Positions 17,855 to 27,906 are shown, counted from the stretch's first letter. The stretch is DNA of 64,000 nucleotides from JAIPAN01 sp040403555 (GCA_040403555.1 JBBAKN010000004.1:1-64000), one strand, 5' to 3'. A program made the numbers and translations. The notes: generated from the letters alone by a model not told the origin.

Positions 17855-19408
17855 ATGCAAGAAACTTATATACTTTGGGCAGACGACGAAATTGATTTAT
17901 TGCGCCCCCACATCTTATTTTTAAACGATAAGGGTTATAAGGTAAAAACAGTAACCAATGGCCGAGATGCGCTCGAAGTATTTAAGAAAGAACATTTCGA
18001 TCTTGTTTTTTTAGATGAAAACATGCCGGGCTTAACTGGCCTGGAAACCCTTACCGAGATAAAGAACATTAGTCCCGAAACCCCTGCCGTATTAATTACC
18101 AAGAGCGAAGAAGAATATTTAATGGAGGATGCCATTGGATTTAAAATTGATGATTACCTGATAAAACCCGTTAATCCCAAACAAATTTTACTCACCATAA
18201 AAAAGCTGATTGACAATAAACGCTTGGTGAGTGAAAAAACCTCCATGGCCTATCAACAGGATTTTAGAAACCTGGGCATGATTTTGAACGAAAAACTGAA
18301 TCACGATGAATGGGCTGATGTATATAAAAAGTTAGTTTTTTGGGAGCTTTCTTTAGATAATTTGGAGGATGCCGGCATGCATGAAATCTTAACTACCCAA
18401 AAAGAAGAAGCCAATGCTCAATTTTTTAAATTTATAGAGAAACAATATGTGCACTGGGTTAAAAACCCCGATGATGGGCCACTAACCTCTGATCAACTAT
18501 TCAGAAAAAAAGTATTCCCCGAACTCAACACAGCGCAGCCCACATTTTTTATTCTAATAGATAATTTACGTTACGATCAGTGGCGGGTGCTTAACTCGGT
18601 AATTACCGAATATTTTAGACTAGAAGCGGAGGAGTATTATTACAGTATTTTACCCACTGCCACTCAATATGCCCGAAATGCTATTTTTTCGGGTTTAATG
18701 CCCGCAGAAATGGAAAAAAAGTTTCCCCAATTTTGGCAAAATGATGAAGATGAAGGAGGCAAAAATTTACATGAAGCGGATTTTATTAGAGCACAATTGG
18801 CCCAAGCAAACCGTAAAGAATGTCGATTTAGTTACCATAAAATTTTAACCGCCGAAAAGGGCCGTGAATTAACCGATAGTATCAGCAACTTACTATCAAA
18901 TGAACTCAATGTGTTGGTATATAATTTTGTGGATATGCTTTCGCATGCCCGTACCGATATGGCTATGATTAAAGAATTAGCTAGCGACGAATCGGCCTAT
19001 CGATCACTAACGCTTTCGTGGTTTATGCATTCGCCACTACTGGATACACTGAAAAAATTAGCCAAGAAAAAAGTGAAAATAATTCTCACTACCGATCATG
19101 GAACCATTCGGGTAAAACACCCCGTAAAGGTAATTGGCGATAGAAATACCAACACCAACTTACGCTATAAACAAGGTAAAAACCTCAATTTTAACCCCAA
19201 AGAGGTTTTTTTGGTTAAAAAACCCGGCGATGCAAAATTGCCATTACAACACTTAAGCTCTAGTTTTATTTTTGCTAAGCCCGATACATTTTTTGTGTAC
19301 CCCAACAACTACAATCATTTTGTAAACCACTACAGCGATACCTTCCAGCACGGAGGAATTTCTTTGGAAGAAATGATCATCCCCTTTGCCACTTATTTAC
19401 CTAAATAG
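17855..19408 (+). CDS. porX: Response regulator with PglZ domain, type 9 secretion regulator PorX
   Basis: About 517 residues. An N-terminal receiver domain (1-125) starts MQETYILWADDEIDLLRPH and has the acidic pair Asp10/Asp11, phospho-acceptor Asp54 in VFLDENMPG and Lys in DYLIKPV. The C-terminal PglZ/alkaline-phosphatase-like domain shows LIDNLRYDQW, FVDMLSHART and ILTTDHGT, the metal-site type motifs. The layout and length match PorX, which controls type 9 secretion genes with the kinase PorY. The frame is open from a TTG at 17840, but the ATG at 17855 fits the family start better. tsaE follows after 11 bases. Confidence 0.9.
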   Translation: MQETYILWADDEIDLLRPHILFLNDKGYKVKTVTNGRDALEVFKKEHFDLVFLDENMPGLTGLETLTEIKNISPETPAVLITKSEEEYLMEDAIGFKIDDYLIKPVNPKQILLTIKKLIDNKRLVSEKTSMAYQQDFRNLGMILNEKLNHDEWADVYKKLVFWELSLDNLEDAGMHEILTTQKEEANAQFFKFIEKQYVHWVKNPDDGPLTSDQLFRKKVFPELNTAQPTFFILIDNLRYDQWRVLNSVITEYFRLEAEEYYYSILPTATQYARNAIFSGLMPAEMEKKFPQFWQNDEDEGGKNLHEADFIRAQLAQANRKECRFSYHKILTAEKGRELTDSISNLLSNELNVLVYNFVDMLSHARTDMAMIKELASDESAYRSLTLSWFMHSPLLDTLKKLAKKKVKIILTTDHGTIRVKHPVKVIGDRNTNTNLRYKQGKNLNFNPKEVFLVKKPGDAKLPLQHLSSSFIFAKPDTFFVYPNNYNHFVNHYSDTFQHGGISLEEMIIPFATYLPK

Positions 19409-19419
19409 TAATTTGCGAC

Positions 19420-19842
19420 ATGATCACACTCGTTTCCTTTATAGAAAAACTTGATGAAGCCGCACAAGAGGTACTCCAGTATGCAGGTGCGTATAAAACG
19501 CTTTTGTTTTTTGGTGATATGGGAGCCGGTAAAACCACACTCATTAAGGCTATTTGCAAATCTTTGGGTGTAAATTCAGCGGTGAGTAGTCCTACCTTCT
19601 CTTTGGTAAATGAATATGAATACCCTGGAGGCTTGCTCTATCATTTCGATTGTTACCGGTTAAAAACACCTACCGAGGCTCTCGATTTTGGTATAGAAGA
19701 ATATCTGAGTTCTGATAGCTATTGTTTTATTGAATGGCCCGAAAAACTAGGCGATTTTTTGCCAAGCAGCTACCTTAAAATTAGTATTAGCTACCAAGAA
19801 GATCCGCAAAAGCGACACATCAAATTAGAGAAAATAGGATAA
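19420..19842 (+). CDS. tsaE: tRNA threonylcarbamoyladenosine biosynthesis ATPase TsaE
   Basis: 140 residues, the usual TsaE length. Walker A GDMGAGKTT (32-40), the switch motif SPTFSLVNEYEY, and HFDCYRL and FIEWPEKL are characteristic. With TsaB and TsaD (not in this window) it makes t6A37 on ANN-decoding tRNAs. It ends 2 bases short of the convergent hutH stop, with no terminator between. Confidence 0.95.
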   Translation: MITLVSFIEKLDEAAQEVLQYAGAYKTLLFFGDMGAGKTTLIKAICKSLGVNSAVSSPTFSLVNEYEYPGGLLYHFDCYRLKTPTEALDFGIEEYLSSDSYCFIEWPEKLGDFLPSSYLKISISYQEDPQKRHIKLEKIG

Positions 19843-19844
19843 TG

Positions 19845-21335
19845 CTATGCAATTGGGTACGATCTTAAAAACTGGACCGATTTTTCAATATCCGGAGCTA
19901 AAAAGTGATCTTTTTCTAAAACGGGTACTACTTTTCGGTAGGCCAATACAATTTTTTCTAAAGCTGGAGAGCTTTTCTTCGGTCGTCTAAAAGAAAGTGC
20001 TTGGCAACCATTCATTAATTCGATGGCTACAATGCGCTCTACATTGTTGCATACCCGCAAACATTTGGTGGCTCCATTGGCGCCCATACTTACATGATCT
20101 TCCTGTCCATTACTCGATACAATAGAGTCTACCGAACTTGGTGTACAGAGTTGTTTATTTTCGCTGGCTATACTGGCTGCAGTGTATTGTGTAATCATGT
20201 ACCCAGAATTTACACCAGCCTCTTGTATTAAAAATATCGGCAAGCCACGCTGGCCAGATATTAATTGAAAAATGCGTCTTTCGGAGATAGAACCCCATTC
20301 TGCCAAAGCAATACTTAAAAAGTCGAGAGCCAGTGCTAAGGGTTGCCCGTGAAAATTACCTGCTGAAATAATTTCGTCGCTTTCGGGAAAAATATTCGGA
20401 TTATCGGTTACCGAGTTTAATTCTGTCTCCATTATAGAAGTCACATAGTGCAAGGTATCTTTACTAGCACCATGCACCTGGGGCATACACCGAAACGAAT
20501 AGGGATCTTGCACTTGTTTGCCCGGCTCGTTTAGCAGTTTGCTATCTTTTAATAAATCAAAAATGCGTTCGGCTGTTTCTACTTGTCCGCGGTGTGGGCG
20601 AATGCGGTGACTATCGGGTTTAAACGGATCTATACTGCAATTAAAGCCATCTGCGGAAATACTACCAGTAATATCGGCCCAAGCAGCCAATTTTTGGGTT
20701 TTTAACAAGATGTATACCCCATAGGCCAACATAAATTGGGTACCATTTATGAGTGCCAAACCCTCTTTCGATTGTAATTTAAGTGCTTTTAGGCCGTGTT
20801 TAGCTAGAGCTGTTTTTGCATGCACTTGTTTTTCGCCTTCCCAAACAGCCCCTTCGCCAATAAGGGGTAGAGCTAAGTGCGCCAAAGGGGCTAAATCTCC
20901 CGAAGCACCCAATGAACCTTGCGTATAAATAACAGGGACTATATTCTTATTATAAAAAGCTACTAACTGTTGTATGGTTTCCAGCGCTACCCCCGAGTGA
21001 CCATAAGCCAGCGATTGAATTTTTAGAAGCAGCATTAATTTCACCACCTCTTGAGGTACAAATTCTCCGGTGCCGCAAGCGTGTGATAGCAATAGATTGT
21101 GTTGCAAATCTATTAATTGATCATTGGATACTTTTACGTTTTGAAGGTATCCAAAGCCAGTATTGATACCATAAATAGCTTCTGAACCAGTAGTAATTTT
21201 TTCATCTAAGAAAGTACGACATACCCTAATTTTTTCTTCGGCTTCGGGACTAATAGTTATTATGGATTCGCTTTCAATAATCTCTTTAATAATTGAAAGT
21301 GAAAGCGCTTGGTTGCCTATGGCGAATGTTTTCAT
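19845..21335 (-). CDS. hutH: Histidine ammonia-lyase
   Basis: 496 residues, typical HAL length. The MIO prosthetic group forms from Ala144-Ser145-Gly146 in GSLGASGDLAPLAHLAL. The substrate loop reads LLLSHACGTG, with Ser-His as in HAL rather than the residues of tyrosine ammonia-lyase. It turns histidine into urocanate and feeds hutU, hutI and hutG, which lie 8.6 kb away on the other strand. It is the last gene of the minus-strand fumC run. Confidence 0.94.
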   Translation of the reverse strand: MKTFAIGNQALSLSIIKEIIESESIITISPEAEEKIRVCRTFLDEKITTGSEAIYGINTGFGYLQNVKVSNDQLIDLQHNLLLSHACGTGEFVPQEVVKLMLLLKIQSLAYGHSGVALETIQQLVAFYNKNIVPVIYTQGSLGASGDLAPLAHLALPLIGEGAVWEGEKQVHAKTALAKHGLKALKLQSKEGLALINGTQFMLAYGVYILLKTQKLAAWADITGSISADGFNCSIDPFKPDSHRIRPHRGQVETAERIFDLLKDSKLLNEPGKQVQDPYSFRCMPQVHGASKDTLHYVTSIMETELNSVTDNPNIFPESDEIISAGNFHGQPLALALDFLSIALAEWGSISERRIFQLISGQRGLPIFLIQEAGVNSGYMITQYTAASIASENKQLCTPSSVDSIVSSNGQEDHVSMGANGATKCLRVCNNVERIVAIELMNGCQALSFRRPKKSSPALEKIVLAYRKVVPVLEKDHFLAPDIEKSVQFLRSYPIA

Positions 21336-21384
21336 TCTTTCTAATTGGTTCCCAAAAATGGAAAAAAGGAATCAATAAAAGGAA

Positions 21385-21942
21385 TTAATTTTTGAATGGG
21401 AGGTAATTTAGGGTAGCGTGTACGGCAATGCGCTCGGCAATTTTATTAAATACCAATTTGGGAATATCAATTTTATGGTCGGCCAAGGTAATGTTAAAGC
21501 GGGTATCAAGTTTTATCCCCCCTTTGCTTATGCTAATTTTTCCTGTTAGGGTGCGTTTTTGGTCAACTCCGTGTAGATTTAATACACCCGCCGCCGAAAC
21601 ATCGTAAACACCATCTAGAGAAAAATCTGTGCCCGCACCCATCTTACCCTTAAAGGTGGCATAGGGGTAGCGTTCGCTTTCTAAGTATTTTTCATTAAAA
21701 TGCTCCTGCATGAGTTTGTTTTGAAACTCAAATTGATTGATGGGTATCCGAACCAAAATTTCTAAGCTTTGGGTATTTAGCATAGAAATTACCCGGTTGT
21801 TTTTAGCATTAATATCTTCGAGCGGGGCACTAGAAAAGAATGCAATCTCACCCTTGGTGGTAGATACCACATTTTCTTGGGCACACATTCGAAAAATGCC
21901 AATACCCATTATTAGGCTAAGCAAAAGTGCTTTCTTATTCAT
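21385..21942 (-). CDS. YceI-family periplasmic lipid-binding-like protein
   Basis: 185 residues: signal peptide MNKKALLLSLIMGIGIFRMCAQ, then a lipocalin-like beta-barrel with the YceI pattern NQFEFQNKLMQEHFNEKYLESERYPYATFKGK and LNLHGVDQKRTL. Family members bind polyisoprenoid-like lipids. The N-terminal half is divergent (short SSAPLEDINAKNN segment). The function here is not known. Confidence 0.87.
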   Translation of the reverse strand: MNKKALLLSLIMGIGIFRMCAQENVVSTTKGEIAFFSSAPLEDINAKNNRVISMLNTQSLEILVRIPINQFEFQNKLMQEHFNEKYLESERYPYATFKGKMGAGTDFSLDGVYDVSAAGVLNLHGVDQKRTLTGKISISKGGIKLDTRFNITLADHKIDIPKLVFNKIAERIAVHATLNYLPFKN

Positions 21943-22006
21943 GATGTATTATTTAAACACAACTAAAACGCACAAGCCCTATAAATTGTTATATAATGCC
22001 TTAAAA

Positions 22007-23386
22007 TTAGTCTAATTGAGCTAAAATGCCTTGTATAGTAAGGGTACTTTGCTCCCCGCTTTCCATATTTTTTAAGCTCAATAAGCCAGAAGACATTTCT
22101 TCGCTACCAATAATGATTACATAGGGAATACGTTTGGCATCGGCATAGCCCAATTGTTTTTTAAGCTTGGCGGCCTGGGGGTAAAGTTCCGTTGCAATGC
22201 CCGAAGCACGCAATTGGCTTAAAATAGGAAGGGCAAATTTCTCGGCAGTCTCATCGAAATTACTAATGAGCACCTTAGTGGTTTCGTTGGTATTCTTGGG
22301 AAACGCACCCAATTCTTCTAACACGTCGTAAATGCGATCGGCACCAAAAGAAATGCCCACACCGCTTATGTTTTTGAGCCCAAACATGCTGGTTAAATCG
22401 TCGTAGCGGCCACCACCACCAATGCTACCCATAGCAACCTCGTTACTTTTTACTTCAAAAATAGCACCAGTATAATAATTTAGGCCTCGGGCCAAAGTAA
22501 TATCTAAAGCCACGTTCGGTAGTGTAGCATTAGGCGCTTGCAGTTGTTGGATATAGTTAAAAATGGTTTCTAACTCTTCAATACCTTTTTGCCCTATTTC
22601 CGAAGACGCTAAGCCTTTTTTAAGTGCTTGAATTTTTTCAGAGTTGCTACCCTTGAGTTCGATAATGGGTTGCAGTTTTTCTATATCACTCTGCGTAAAG
22701 CCACGCTCCAATAATTCTTTGCATACACCGTCAAACCCAATTTTATCCAGCTTATCAATGGCCACTGTCATATCGATAATGAGTTCGGGTTTTCCAATAA
22801 TTTCAGCAATACCCGATAATATTTTGCGGTTATTGATGAGGATGCTGAAATCTTTTAAGCCCAATTGGCTTAAGGCTTCTTGGTAAATAAGCACAAATTC
22901 TGCCTCGTTTAGCAAACTTTCGGAGCCCACCACGTCGGCATCGCATTGGTAAAATTCTCTATAACGTCCTTTTTGCGGCCGATCGGCCCGCCAAACCGGT
23001 TGTATTTGAAAACGCTTAAAGGGCAAAGAAATATCGTTTTGATGAGCCACCACATAGCGGGCAAAGGGTACGGTTAAATCGTAACGCAATGCTTTTTCGG
23101 ATACTTTACTGGTAAGTTTTTTGGCATCGGCGGCCCGTAATTCTTCGGGGCTTACTTTGGATAAGAAATCTCCAGAGTTTAGGATTTTAAAAATCAATTT
23201 ATCGCCTTCATCGCCATATTTACCGGTTAAGGTTTCTAGGTTTTCCATGCTGGGCGTTTGAATTTCTTGGTATCCAAACTTGCGAAACACACTTTTAATG
23301 GTATCGAAAATAAAATTTCGTTTTACCATTTCTTCGGGCGAAAAATCGCGGGTGCCTTTAGGAAGTGTGGGTTTGGTAGTGGCCAT
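22007..23386 (-). CDS. hisS: Histidyl-tRNA synthetase
   Basis: 459 residues, class II synthetase. Motif 2 RADRPQKGRYREFYQCDADVVG, the histidine-A motif LARGLNYYTGAIFEV and motif 3 GVGISFGADRIYDVLE are present, followed by the C-terminal anticodon domain (about 365-459). The start PTLPKGTRDFSPEEM is typical. It follows the phosphatase gene by 20 bases. Confidence 0.97.
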   Translation of the reverse strand: MATTKPTLPKGTRDFSPEEMVKRNFIFDTIKSVFRKFGYQEIQTPSMENLETLTGKYGDEGDKLIFKILNSGDFLSKVSPEELRAADAKKLTSKVSEKALRYDLTVPFARYVVAHQNDISLPFKRFQIQPVWRADRPQKGRYREFYQCDADVVGSESLLNEAEFVLIYQEALSQLGLKDFSILINNRKILSGIAEIIGKPELIIDMTVAIDKLDKIGFDGVCKELLERGFTQSDIEKLQPIIELKGSNSEKIQALKKGLASSEIGQKGIEELETIFNYIQQLQAPNATLPNVALDITLARGLNYYTGAIFEVKSNEVAMGSIGGGGRYDDLTSMFGLKNISGVGISFGADRIYDVLEELGAFPKNTNETTKVLISNFDETAEKFALPILSQLRASGIATELYPQAAKLKKQLGYADAKRIPYVIIIGSEEMSSGLLSLKNMESGEQSTLTIQGILAQLD

Positions 23387-23406
23387 GGATATAAAGGTAG
23401 TAAAAA

Positions 23407-23853
23407 TCAGCTTTTATTGGTTTTTGCTTCTGAAATGTATTGCTTACAGCCCTGTTCTATGAGTTGATATACGGGTTCAAAGAGTGCATCATCAAAATAC
23501 GGATCAGGAACAAAGTCGGTGCCTAGTAGTAGGCGCACCTTTAGTTTATCTTTTTCTGTTTGGGCAAAAGCCAATACATTTTTTAGGTTTTGGTCGTCCA
23601 TCACCAAAATATGATCGAAACGATCGAAGTCTGCTTGTTCAAATTGACGGGCACGTTGCCCAGAAATATCCACGCCCATTTTGCGGGCTACAGTTACCGA
23701 GCGGATATCGGGTGGGTGGCCAATATGCCAGTTACCAGTTCCGGCGGAATCAATTTCCCAGCCCAAGCCTTCTGTGTTTGCCAGGTGTTCGAGTATGCCA
23801 TGCGCCAATGGCGAACGACAAATATTACCCAAACAAACCATTAGCACTTTCAT
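23407..23853 (-). CDS. Low-molecular-weight protein tyrosine phosphatase
   Basis: 148 residues with the CX5R phosphate loop at the N-terminus (Cys7-LGNIC-Arg13-Ser) and the general-acid Asp in VPDPYFDD. Such enzymes often act on tyrosine kinases of exopolysaccharide export, but no such genes are near. It starts 4 bases past the stop of the nuclease gene and is probably in its operon. The antisense reading frames here were rejected. Confidence 0.93.
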   Translation of the reverse strand: MKVLMVCLGNICRSPLAHGILEHLANTEGLGWEIDSAGTGNWHIGHPPDIRSVTVARKMGVDISGQRARQFEQADFDRFDHILVMDDQNLKNVLAFAQTEKDKLKVRLLLGTDFVPDPYFDDALFEPVYQLIEQGCKQYISEAKTNKS

Positions 23854-23857
23854 GTAT

Positions 23858-24655
23858 TTAGCTACCGAAAATTTGGTTTAATACTCCTGCCAAGCGAACA
23901 CCGCCTTTTAGCAATTGGGTATTCACGGTTTCTAGATTATCGTAAATGTAGCGGTAGCTCAATTTATCGCCAAGGGCTACGCCGCTGTAAATAGTTTGCG
24001 CCATGCCGTAGGTTTCTGTAATCCAAGTATTGATGGGCGCATGTTGCCAATCGGCTTTTTGTTTCGCACTGCAAAAGTTAATGGCCTGGGTGTATTCGGT
24101 ATAACTCAGTTGTTGCGATTCTACCAATTCGGTATCCCAAACGCTATGTAAATTGCTCGATTTTCCGAACCAGGTCAGTTTTATATCGTTGCCACCCTTA
24201 TCTTCGGCACGGCCGGTATGCATGGGTTGGTGTATATCACCTACAATATGTACCAATAGGCGTATGTATATAATTTTTTGTGCTTTAGGTAGGTTTTTCT
24301 TCTTCAGTTCGTTTACTAGAAAATTAATTTTGGTATAGGCATTTACCGCGGTATCGGCTTTTAACAGTCCATTTATATCGGCGGAGTTTAGGCCCGCAGC
24401 AAAATTTACAAAATGCCAATTGTATAGGTAATCGTAGCTTTTATCTGATTTTACAAAATCGGCCCAGTTGCTGCTCATCGCCAAACTCTCGTTACCCAAA
24501 ATAGCTTTAAGGGCTAAACGTGCTTTGGGGTTCAAATTATTATCGGCTATTTGTGCCACTACTCGGTGGCCCAGCATGCCCCAGGCCATGGTTTGCGATG
24601 GAAGATAAAGCAATAATCCGATCAATAATAGTTTGTTTAATAGAGAAGTTTTCAT
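23858..24655 (-). CDS. Exported S1/P1-type nuclease
   Basis: 265 residues. After the signal peptide (MKTSLLNKLLLIGLLLYLPSQTMA) the mature chain begins WGMLGHRVVAQIA, with the N-terminal Trp and His that bind the trinuclear zinc site. Further ligands appear in NWADFVKSDKSYDYLYNWHFVNF, HIVGDIHQPMHTGRAEDKGGND and LHSVWDTELVE. The enzyme would cut single-stranded nucleic acids outside the cytoplasm, for nutrient recovery. I start at 24655 and not at the upstream frame opening at 24691, because that would overlap the preceding gene and misplace the signal peptide. Confidence 0.93.
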   Translation of the reverse strand: MKTSLLNKLLLIGLLLYLPSQTMAWGMLGHRVVAQIADNNLNPKARLALKAILGNESLAMSSNWADFVKSDKSYDYLYNWHFVNFAAGLNSADINGLLKADTAVNAYTKINFLVNELKKKNLPKAQKIIYIRLLVHIVGDIHQPMHTGRAEDKGGNDIKLTWFGKSSNLHSVWDTELVESQQLSYTEYTQAINFCSAKQKADWQHAPINTWITETYGMAQTIYSGVALGDKLSYRYIYDNLETVNTQLLKGGVRLAGVLNQIFGS

Positions 24656-24660
24656 CCGTT

Positions 24661-25158
24661 TTAGTTTAAAGGCTTGGGTGTGCATTCCCAAGCTTGGGTT
24701 TGTTTTAAGGTGATAGGGTTTTGTTGATTTAGACTTTTAAGCGTCATGGTATCGCCCTTACTTTTTTCAATTATAAGTGTGTTCAGGTATTGACCAATGC
24801 GGTAGCAACCCGATATTTTTTGTTTACCGTTTGCCTTGGTAAAGGTTCCGCTAAGGTATAAGGTATCGTTCCGCGATTCGTAGATGCCTCGAGCATATTC
24901 TTCCCAGTTCCCCTTGTTAAAGCAACTATCAGCATATACGTTATTTTTGGCCGTGGTGCTAAGCTTTACATAAAACGAATCGCATGTAAAGCGAAATTGA
25001 TGTTGGGTGTATTGCAATAATTCATTTTTATAGCTTGGAGGAACTTCTTCCCAAAGGCCCTGAATGCGGCTAGACCCTTTACCTTGATAATTTGGGTTAA
25101 AGCGGCAAGCCACGAACAAAATACTTACTAACAAGAAAAGTATGTATCCTTTTTGCAT
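24661..25158 (-). CDS. Small lipoprotein of unknown function
   Basis: 165 residues with a lipoprotein signal (MQKGYILFLLVSILFVAC, Cys18) and a beta-rich C-terminal half with several cysteines (Cys57-like, Cys77-like, SGCYRIG, WECTPK). Pattern: a lipocalin-like or META-like fold is possible but not recognisable. It sits between fumC and the nuclease gene with spacings of 1 and 5 bases, so it is expressed with them. Confidence 0.75.
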   Translation of the reverse strand: MQKGYILFLLVSILFVACRFNPNYQGKGSSRIQGLWEEVPPSYKNELLQYTQHQFRFTCDSFYVKLSTTAKNNVYADSCFNKGNWEEYARGIYESRNDTLYLSGTFTKANGKQKISGCYRIGQYLNTLIIEKSKGDTMTLKSLNQQNPITLKQTQAWECTPKPLN

Positions 25159-25159
25159 A

Positions 25160-26557
25160 TTATTTTAGGCCGCCAATCATATCTTCGGGCCGTACCCAAG
25201 CGTCGAACTGTTCGTTGGTAAGCAAGCCTAATTCTAGTGCCGCTTCACGCAGCGATGTATGCTCATTGTGTGCTTTTTTAGCAATTTTCGCAGCGTTTTC
25301 GTAGCCAATGTGGGGATTTAGAGCGGTAACCAACATCAACGAATTATCAACATGTTTTTTAATACCCTCATAATTCGGCTCAATACCCATAGCACAATGC
25401 TCGTTAAAGGAAGTGCAGGCATCGCCCAACAAACGAGCCGATTGCAAGAAATTGGCAGCCATAACTGGTTTAAATACATTTAATTCGTAATGTCCGTTCG
25501 AGCCAGCAATGCTAATGGTTACATCGTTACCCATTACTTGGGCGGCCACCATGGTCAGTGCTTCGTTTTGGGTGGGGTTTACTTTACCCGGCATAATAGA
25601 AGAACCTGGCTCGTTTTCTGGAATGTACAATTCACCAATACCCGAACGTGGACCAGAGGCCAACATGCGGATATCATTCCCAATTTTCATGAGCGATACG
25701 GCCAATTGTTTTAAAGCGCCGTGTGTTTCAACAATGGCATCGTGGGCAGCTAAGGCCTCAAACTTATTCTCGGCTGTACGAAAAGGGATGTTGGTGAATG
25801 TAGCAATATATGCTGCCACTTTTACATCGTAGCCTTTTGGAGTATTGATGCCCGTACCTACCGCAGTTCCACCCAAAGCCAATTCGGCTAGGTGGTCTAG
25901 TGTATTTCTCAAGGCTTTTAAACCGTGGTTTAGCTGTGAAACATAACCAGAAAATTCTTGCCCCAGGGTAAGTGGTGTAGCATCCATAAGGTGGGTGCGA
26001 CCAATTTTAACCACATCTTTAAAGGCAGTTGATTTTGCTTGAAGCGTATCATGAAGTTTTTCTACACCCGGAATAGTAACCTCTATAACCGCCTTATAAG
26101 CGGCAATGTGCATAGCAGTTGGATAGGTGTCGTTAGAAGACTGTGATTTGTTTACATCGTCGTTTGGGTGAATAAAAGGTGTGCCTTCCCCTAATTTATT
26201 TCCTTGTAGTACGTGTGCTCTGTTAGACACCACCTCGTTCACATTCATGTTTGATTGTGTGCCCGATCCGGTTTGCCAAATTACCAAGGGGAACTGATCG
26301 GTAAGTTTTCCTGCTAAAATTTCATCACATACTTGGGCTATTAAATCCCTTTTTTCTGTAGAAAGAACACCGCAATCGGCATTGGTATAGGCCGCCGCTT
26401 TTTTCAAAAAGGCAAAGGCTTCAATAATTTCTTTTGGCATAGAAGCCTCCGGTCCAATTTTAAAGTTGTTGCGTGAGCGTTCTGTTTGTGCTCCCCAATA
26501 CCTATCGGCTGGTACTTGTACCTCACCCATAGTGTCGTGTTCAATTCTGTATGTCAT
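25160..26557 (-). CDS. fumC: Fumarate hydratase, class II
   Basis: 465 residues, the normal size. Family signatures are SGTQSNMNVNEVVSNRA, the active-site stretch GSSIMPGKVNPTQNEA, and GRTHLMDATPLTLGQEFSGY. It hydrates fumarate to malate in the TCA cycle and has no iron-sulfur cluster. A -7 box at 26579-26586 starts the long minus-strand run of six further genes down to hutH. Confidence 0.97.
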   Translation of the reverse strand: MTYRIEHDTMGEVQVPADRYWGAQTERSRNNFKIGPEASMPKEIIEAFAFLKKAAAYTNADCGVLSTEKRDLIAQVCDEILAGKLTDQFPLVIWQTGSGTQSNMNVNEVVSNRAHVLQGNKLGEGTPFIHPNDDVNKSQSSNDTYPTAMHIAAYKAVIEVTIPGVEKLHDTLQAKSTAFKDVVKIGRTHLMDATPLTLGQEFSGYVSQLNHGLKALRNTLDHLAELALGGTAVGTGINTPKGYDVKVAAYIATFTNIPFRTAENKFEALAAHDAIVETHGALKQLAVSLMKIGNDIRMLASGPRSGIGELYIPENEPGSSIMPGKVNPTQNEALTMVAAQVMGNDVTISIAGSNGHYELNVFKPVMAANFLQSARLLGDACTSFNEHCAMGIEPNYEGIKKHVDNSLMLVTALNPHIGYENAAKIAKKAHNEHTSLREAALELGLLTNEQFDAWVRPEDMIGGLK

Positions 26558-26578
26558 GGCTTGATTGTTAAACGCTCA

Positions 26579-26586
26579 CAAATTTA
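26579..26586 (-). promoter_or_regulatory. -7 element (TAAATTTG) upstream of fumC
   Basis: TAAATTTG on the minus strand matches TAnnTTTG and gives a leader of about 15 bases. A TTTG is found 13 bases upstream, too close for the -33 box. Confidence 0.45.
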
Positions 26587-26699
26587 ACTTTTTTTATTCC
26601 AAACGCACGATTAGCGACGGTCTAAAATGTGCAAAATTCTTTTCGTTTTTTACCCCCAATTATTTATAATTTTCGCCCTTATTTTCACACCCCTATACT

Positions 26700-27905
26700 A
26701 TGCGTTTTTCTTATTTTTTTTCTTTTTGTGCCCTAATGGGTATTTGTTTTTTAGGTGCCTGTGGTTCTGCTTCTCAGAAAAGAACGATGGAAGACGATCG
26801 CAACGACAGTTTAGCCTTGGTTGTTCATCCGGATGGACAGAGCGGTGAAATAGAGGCATTTATTCAAAAATTGCATAAAACCAGACAGTTTAACGGCAAT
26901 GTACTCATTGCCCGAAAAGGAAAAATTATTTACGAACGGGCTATCGGTTGGGCTGATTATTTGCATCGCGATAGCCTAAAAATAAACTCTGTATTTGAAT
27001 TGGCCTCGGTTACCAAACCCTTTACAGCAACTGCTATTTTACTGTTGGTGGAGCAGGGAAAACTCAATTTAGACCAAAATGTAAAGGAGTTTTTCCCAGA
27101 CTTTCCGTATGAAGGAATTACCATCCGGTTGTTGTTGAGCCACCGTTCGGGCATGATGAATTACGTGTATTTTACCGATGATATTTGGAAGGAAAAGATG
27201 GAACCCATGAGCAATATGGACGTGATGAAACTGATTGCTCAGCACAAACCCGCCCCTTATGCCCAACCCGATAAGGTATTCCATTATAACAATTCCAACT
27301 TCATGGTATTGGCTGCTATTATTGAAAAAGTGACCGGCAAAAGCTACACCCATTTTATGGAGAATGCTATTTTTAAGCCCCTAGGCATGAAAAATACACA
27401 TGTATATTCGACTACGGTTTTTAAAAAAATACCAGTAGATGTTGTAGGGCACGATAAAGTTTGGCGAGGCTCTGTGGTCCAAAATTTCTTAGACGGCCCG
27501 GTGGGCGATAAGGGAATTTACAGCACCATTCACGATTTGTATTTATTCGACAGGGCTATGAGAGCTGGAAAAGTTTTGGAAAAAGCTAGCCTAGATTCAG
27601 CCTATACGCCCCATAATCCACTACAATATGGCCACTTTAGTTATGGATACGGATGGCGTTTGTTTGAGGCACCCAAGCAAGAGGTGGTGTATCACACCGG
27701 TTGGTGGCACGGCTTTCGCCATATTTTTGTTCGCGATTTAAAAAACGACGTAACGATTATTTTTTTGAGCAACCTTACCAATGGCAGTTTACTCGGATTA
27801 GATGAGTTGTATCAATTACTGCACGTACCCGTAATTCGTAGAAATGCGTATTCGAGAGCAGGTGATTATATAGGTGGTGCTTCGGCAGAGGCCTCAGACG
27901 ATTAG
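26700..27905 (+). CDS. Serine hydrolase of the beta-lactamase/PBP family, lipoprotein
   Basis: 401 residues. Lipobox LGAC (Cys21) after MRFSYFFSFCALMG suggests an envelope lipoprotein. Catalytic motifs of class C/penicillin-recognising enzymes are Ser103-Val-Thr-Lys106 (SVTK), a YNNSN second motif and HTGWWHGF as the third. It is likely an esterase or D-alanyl-peptidase-like enzyme, not necessarily resistance-linked. The convergent small gene ends one base away. Confidence 0.9.
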   Translation: MRFSYFFSFCALMGICFLGACGSASQKRTMEDDRNDSLALVVHPDGQSGEIEAFIQKLHKTRQFNGNVLIARKGKIIYERAIGWADYLHRDSLKINSVFELASVTKPFTATAILLLVEQGKLNLDQNVKEFFPDFPYEGITIRLLLSHRSGMMNYVYFTDDIWKEKMEPMSNMDVMKLIAQHKPAPYAQPDKVFHYNNSNFMVLAAIIEKVTGKSYTHFMENAIFKPLGMKNTHVYSTTVFKKIPVDVVGHDKVWRGSVVQNFLDGPVGDKGIYSTIHDLYLFDRAMRAGKVLEKASLDSAYTPHNPLQYGHFSYGYGWRLFEAPKQEVVYHTGWWHGFRHIFVRDLKNDVTIIFLSNLTNGSLLGLDELYQLLHVPVIRRNAYSRAGDYIGGASAEASDD

Positions 27906-27906
27906 G

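Noticed and set aside
23484..23861. Three overlapping plus-strand frames of 66-125 codons
   Set aside because: All lie opposite the well-supported tyrosine phosphatase gene; shadows of it.
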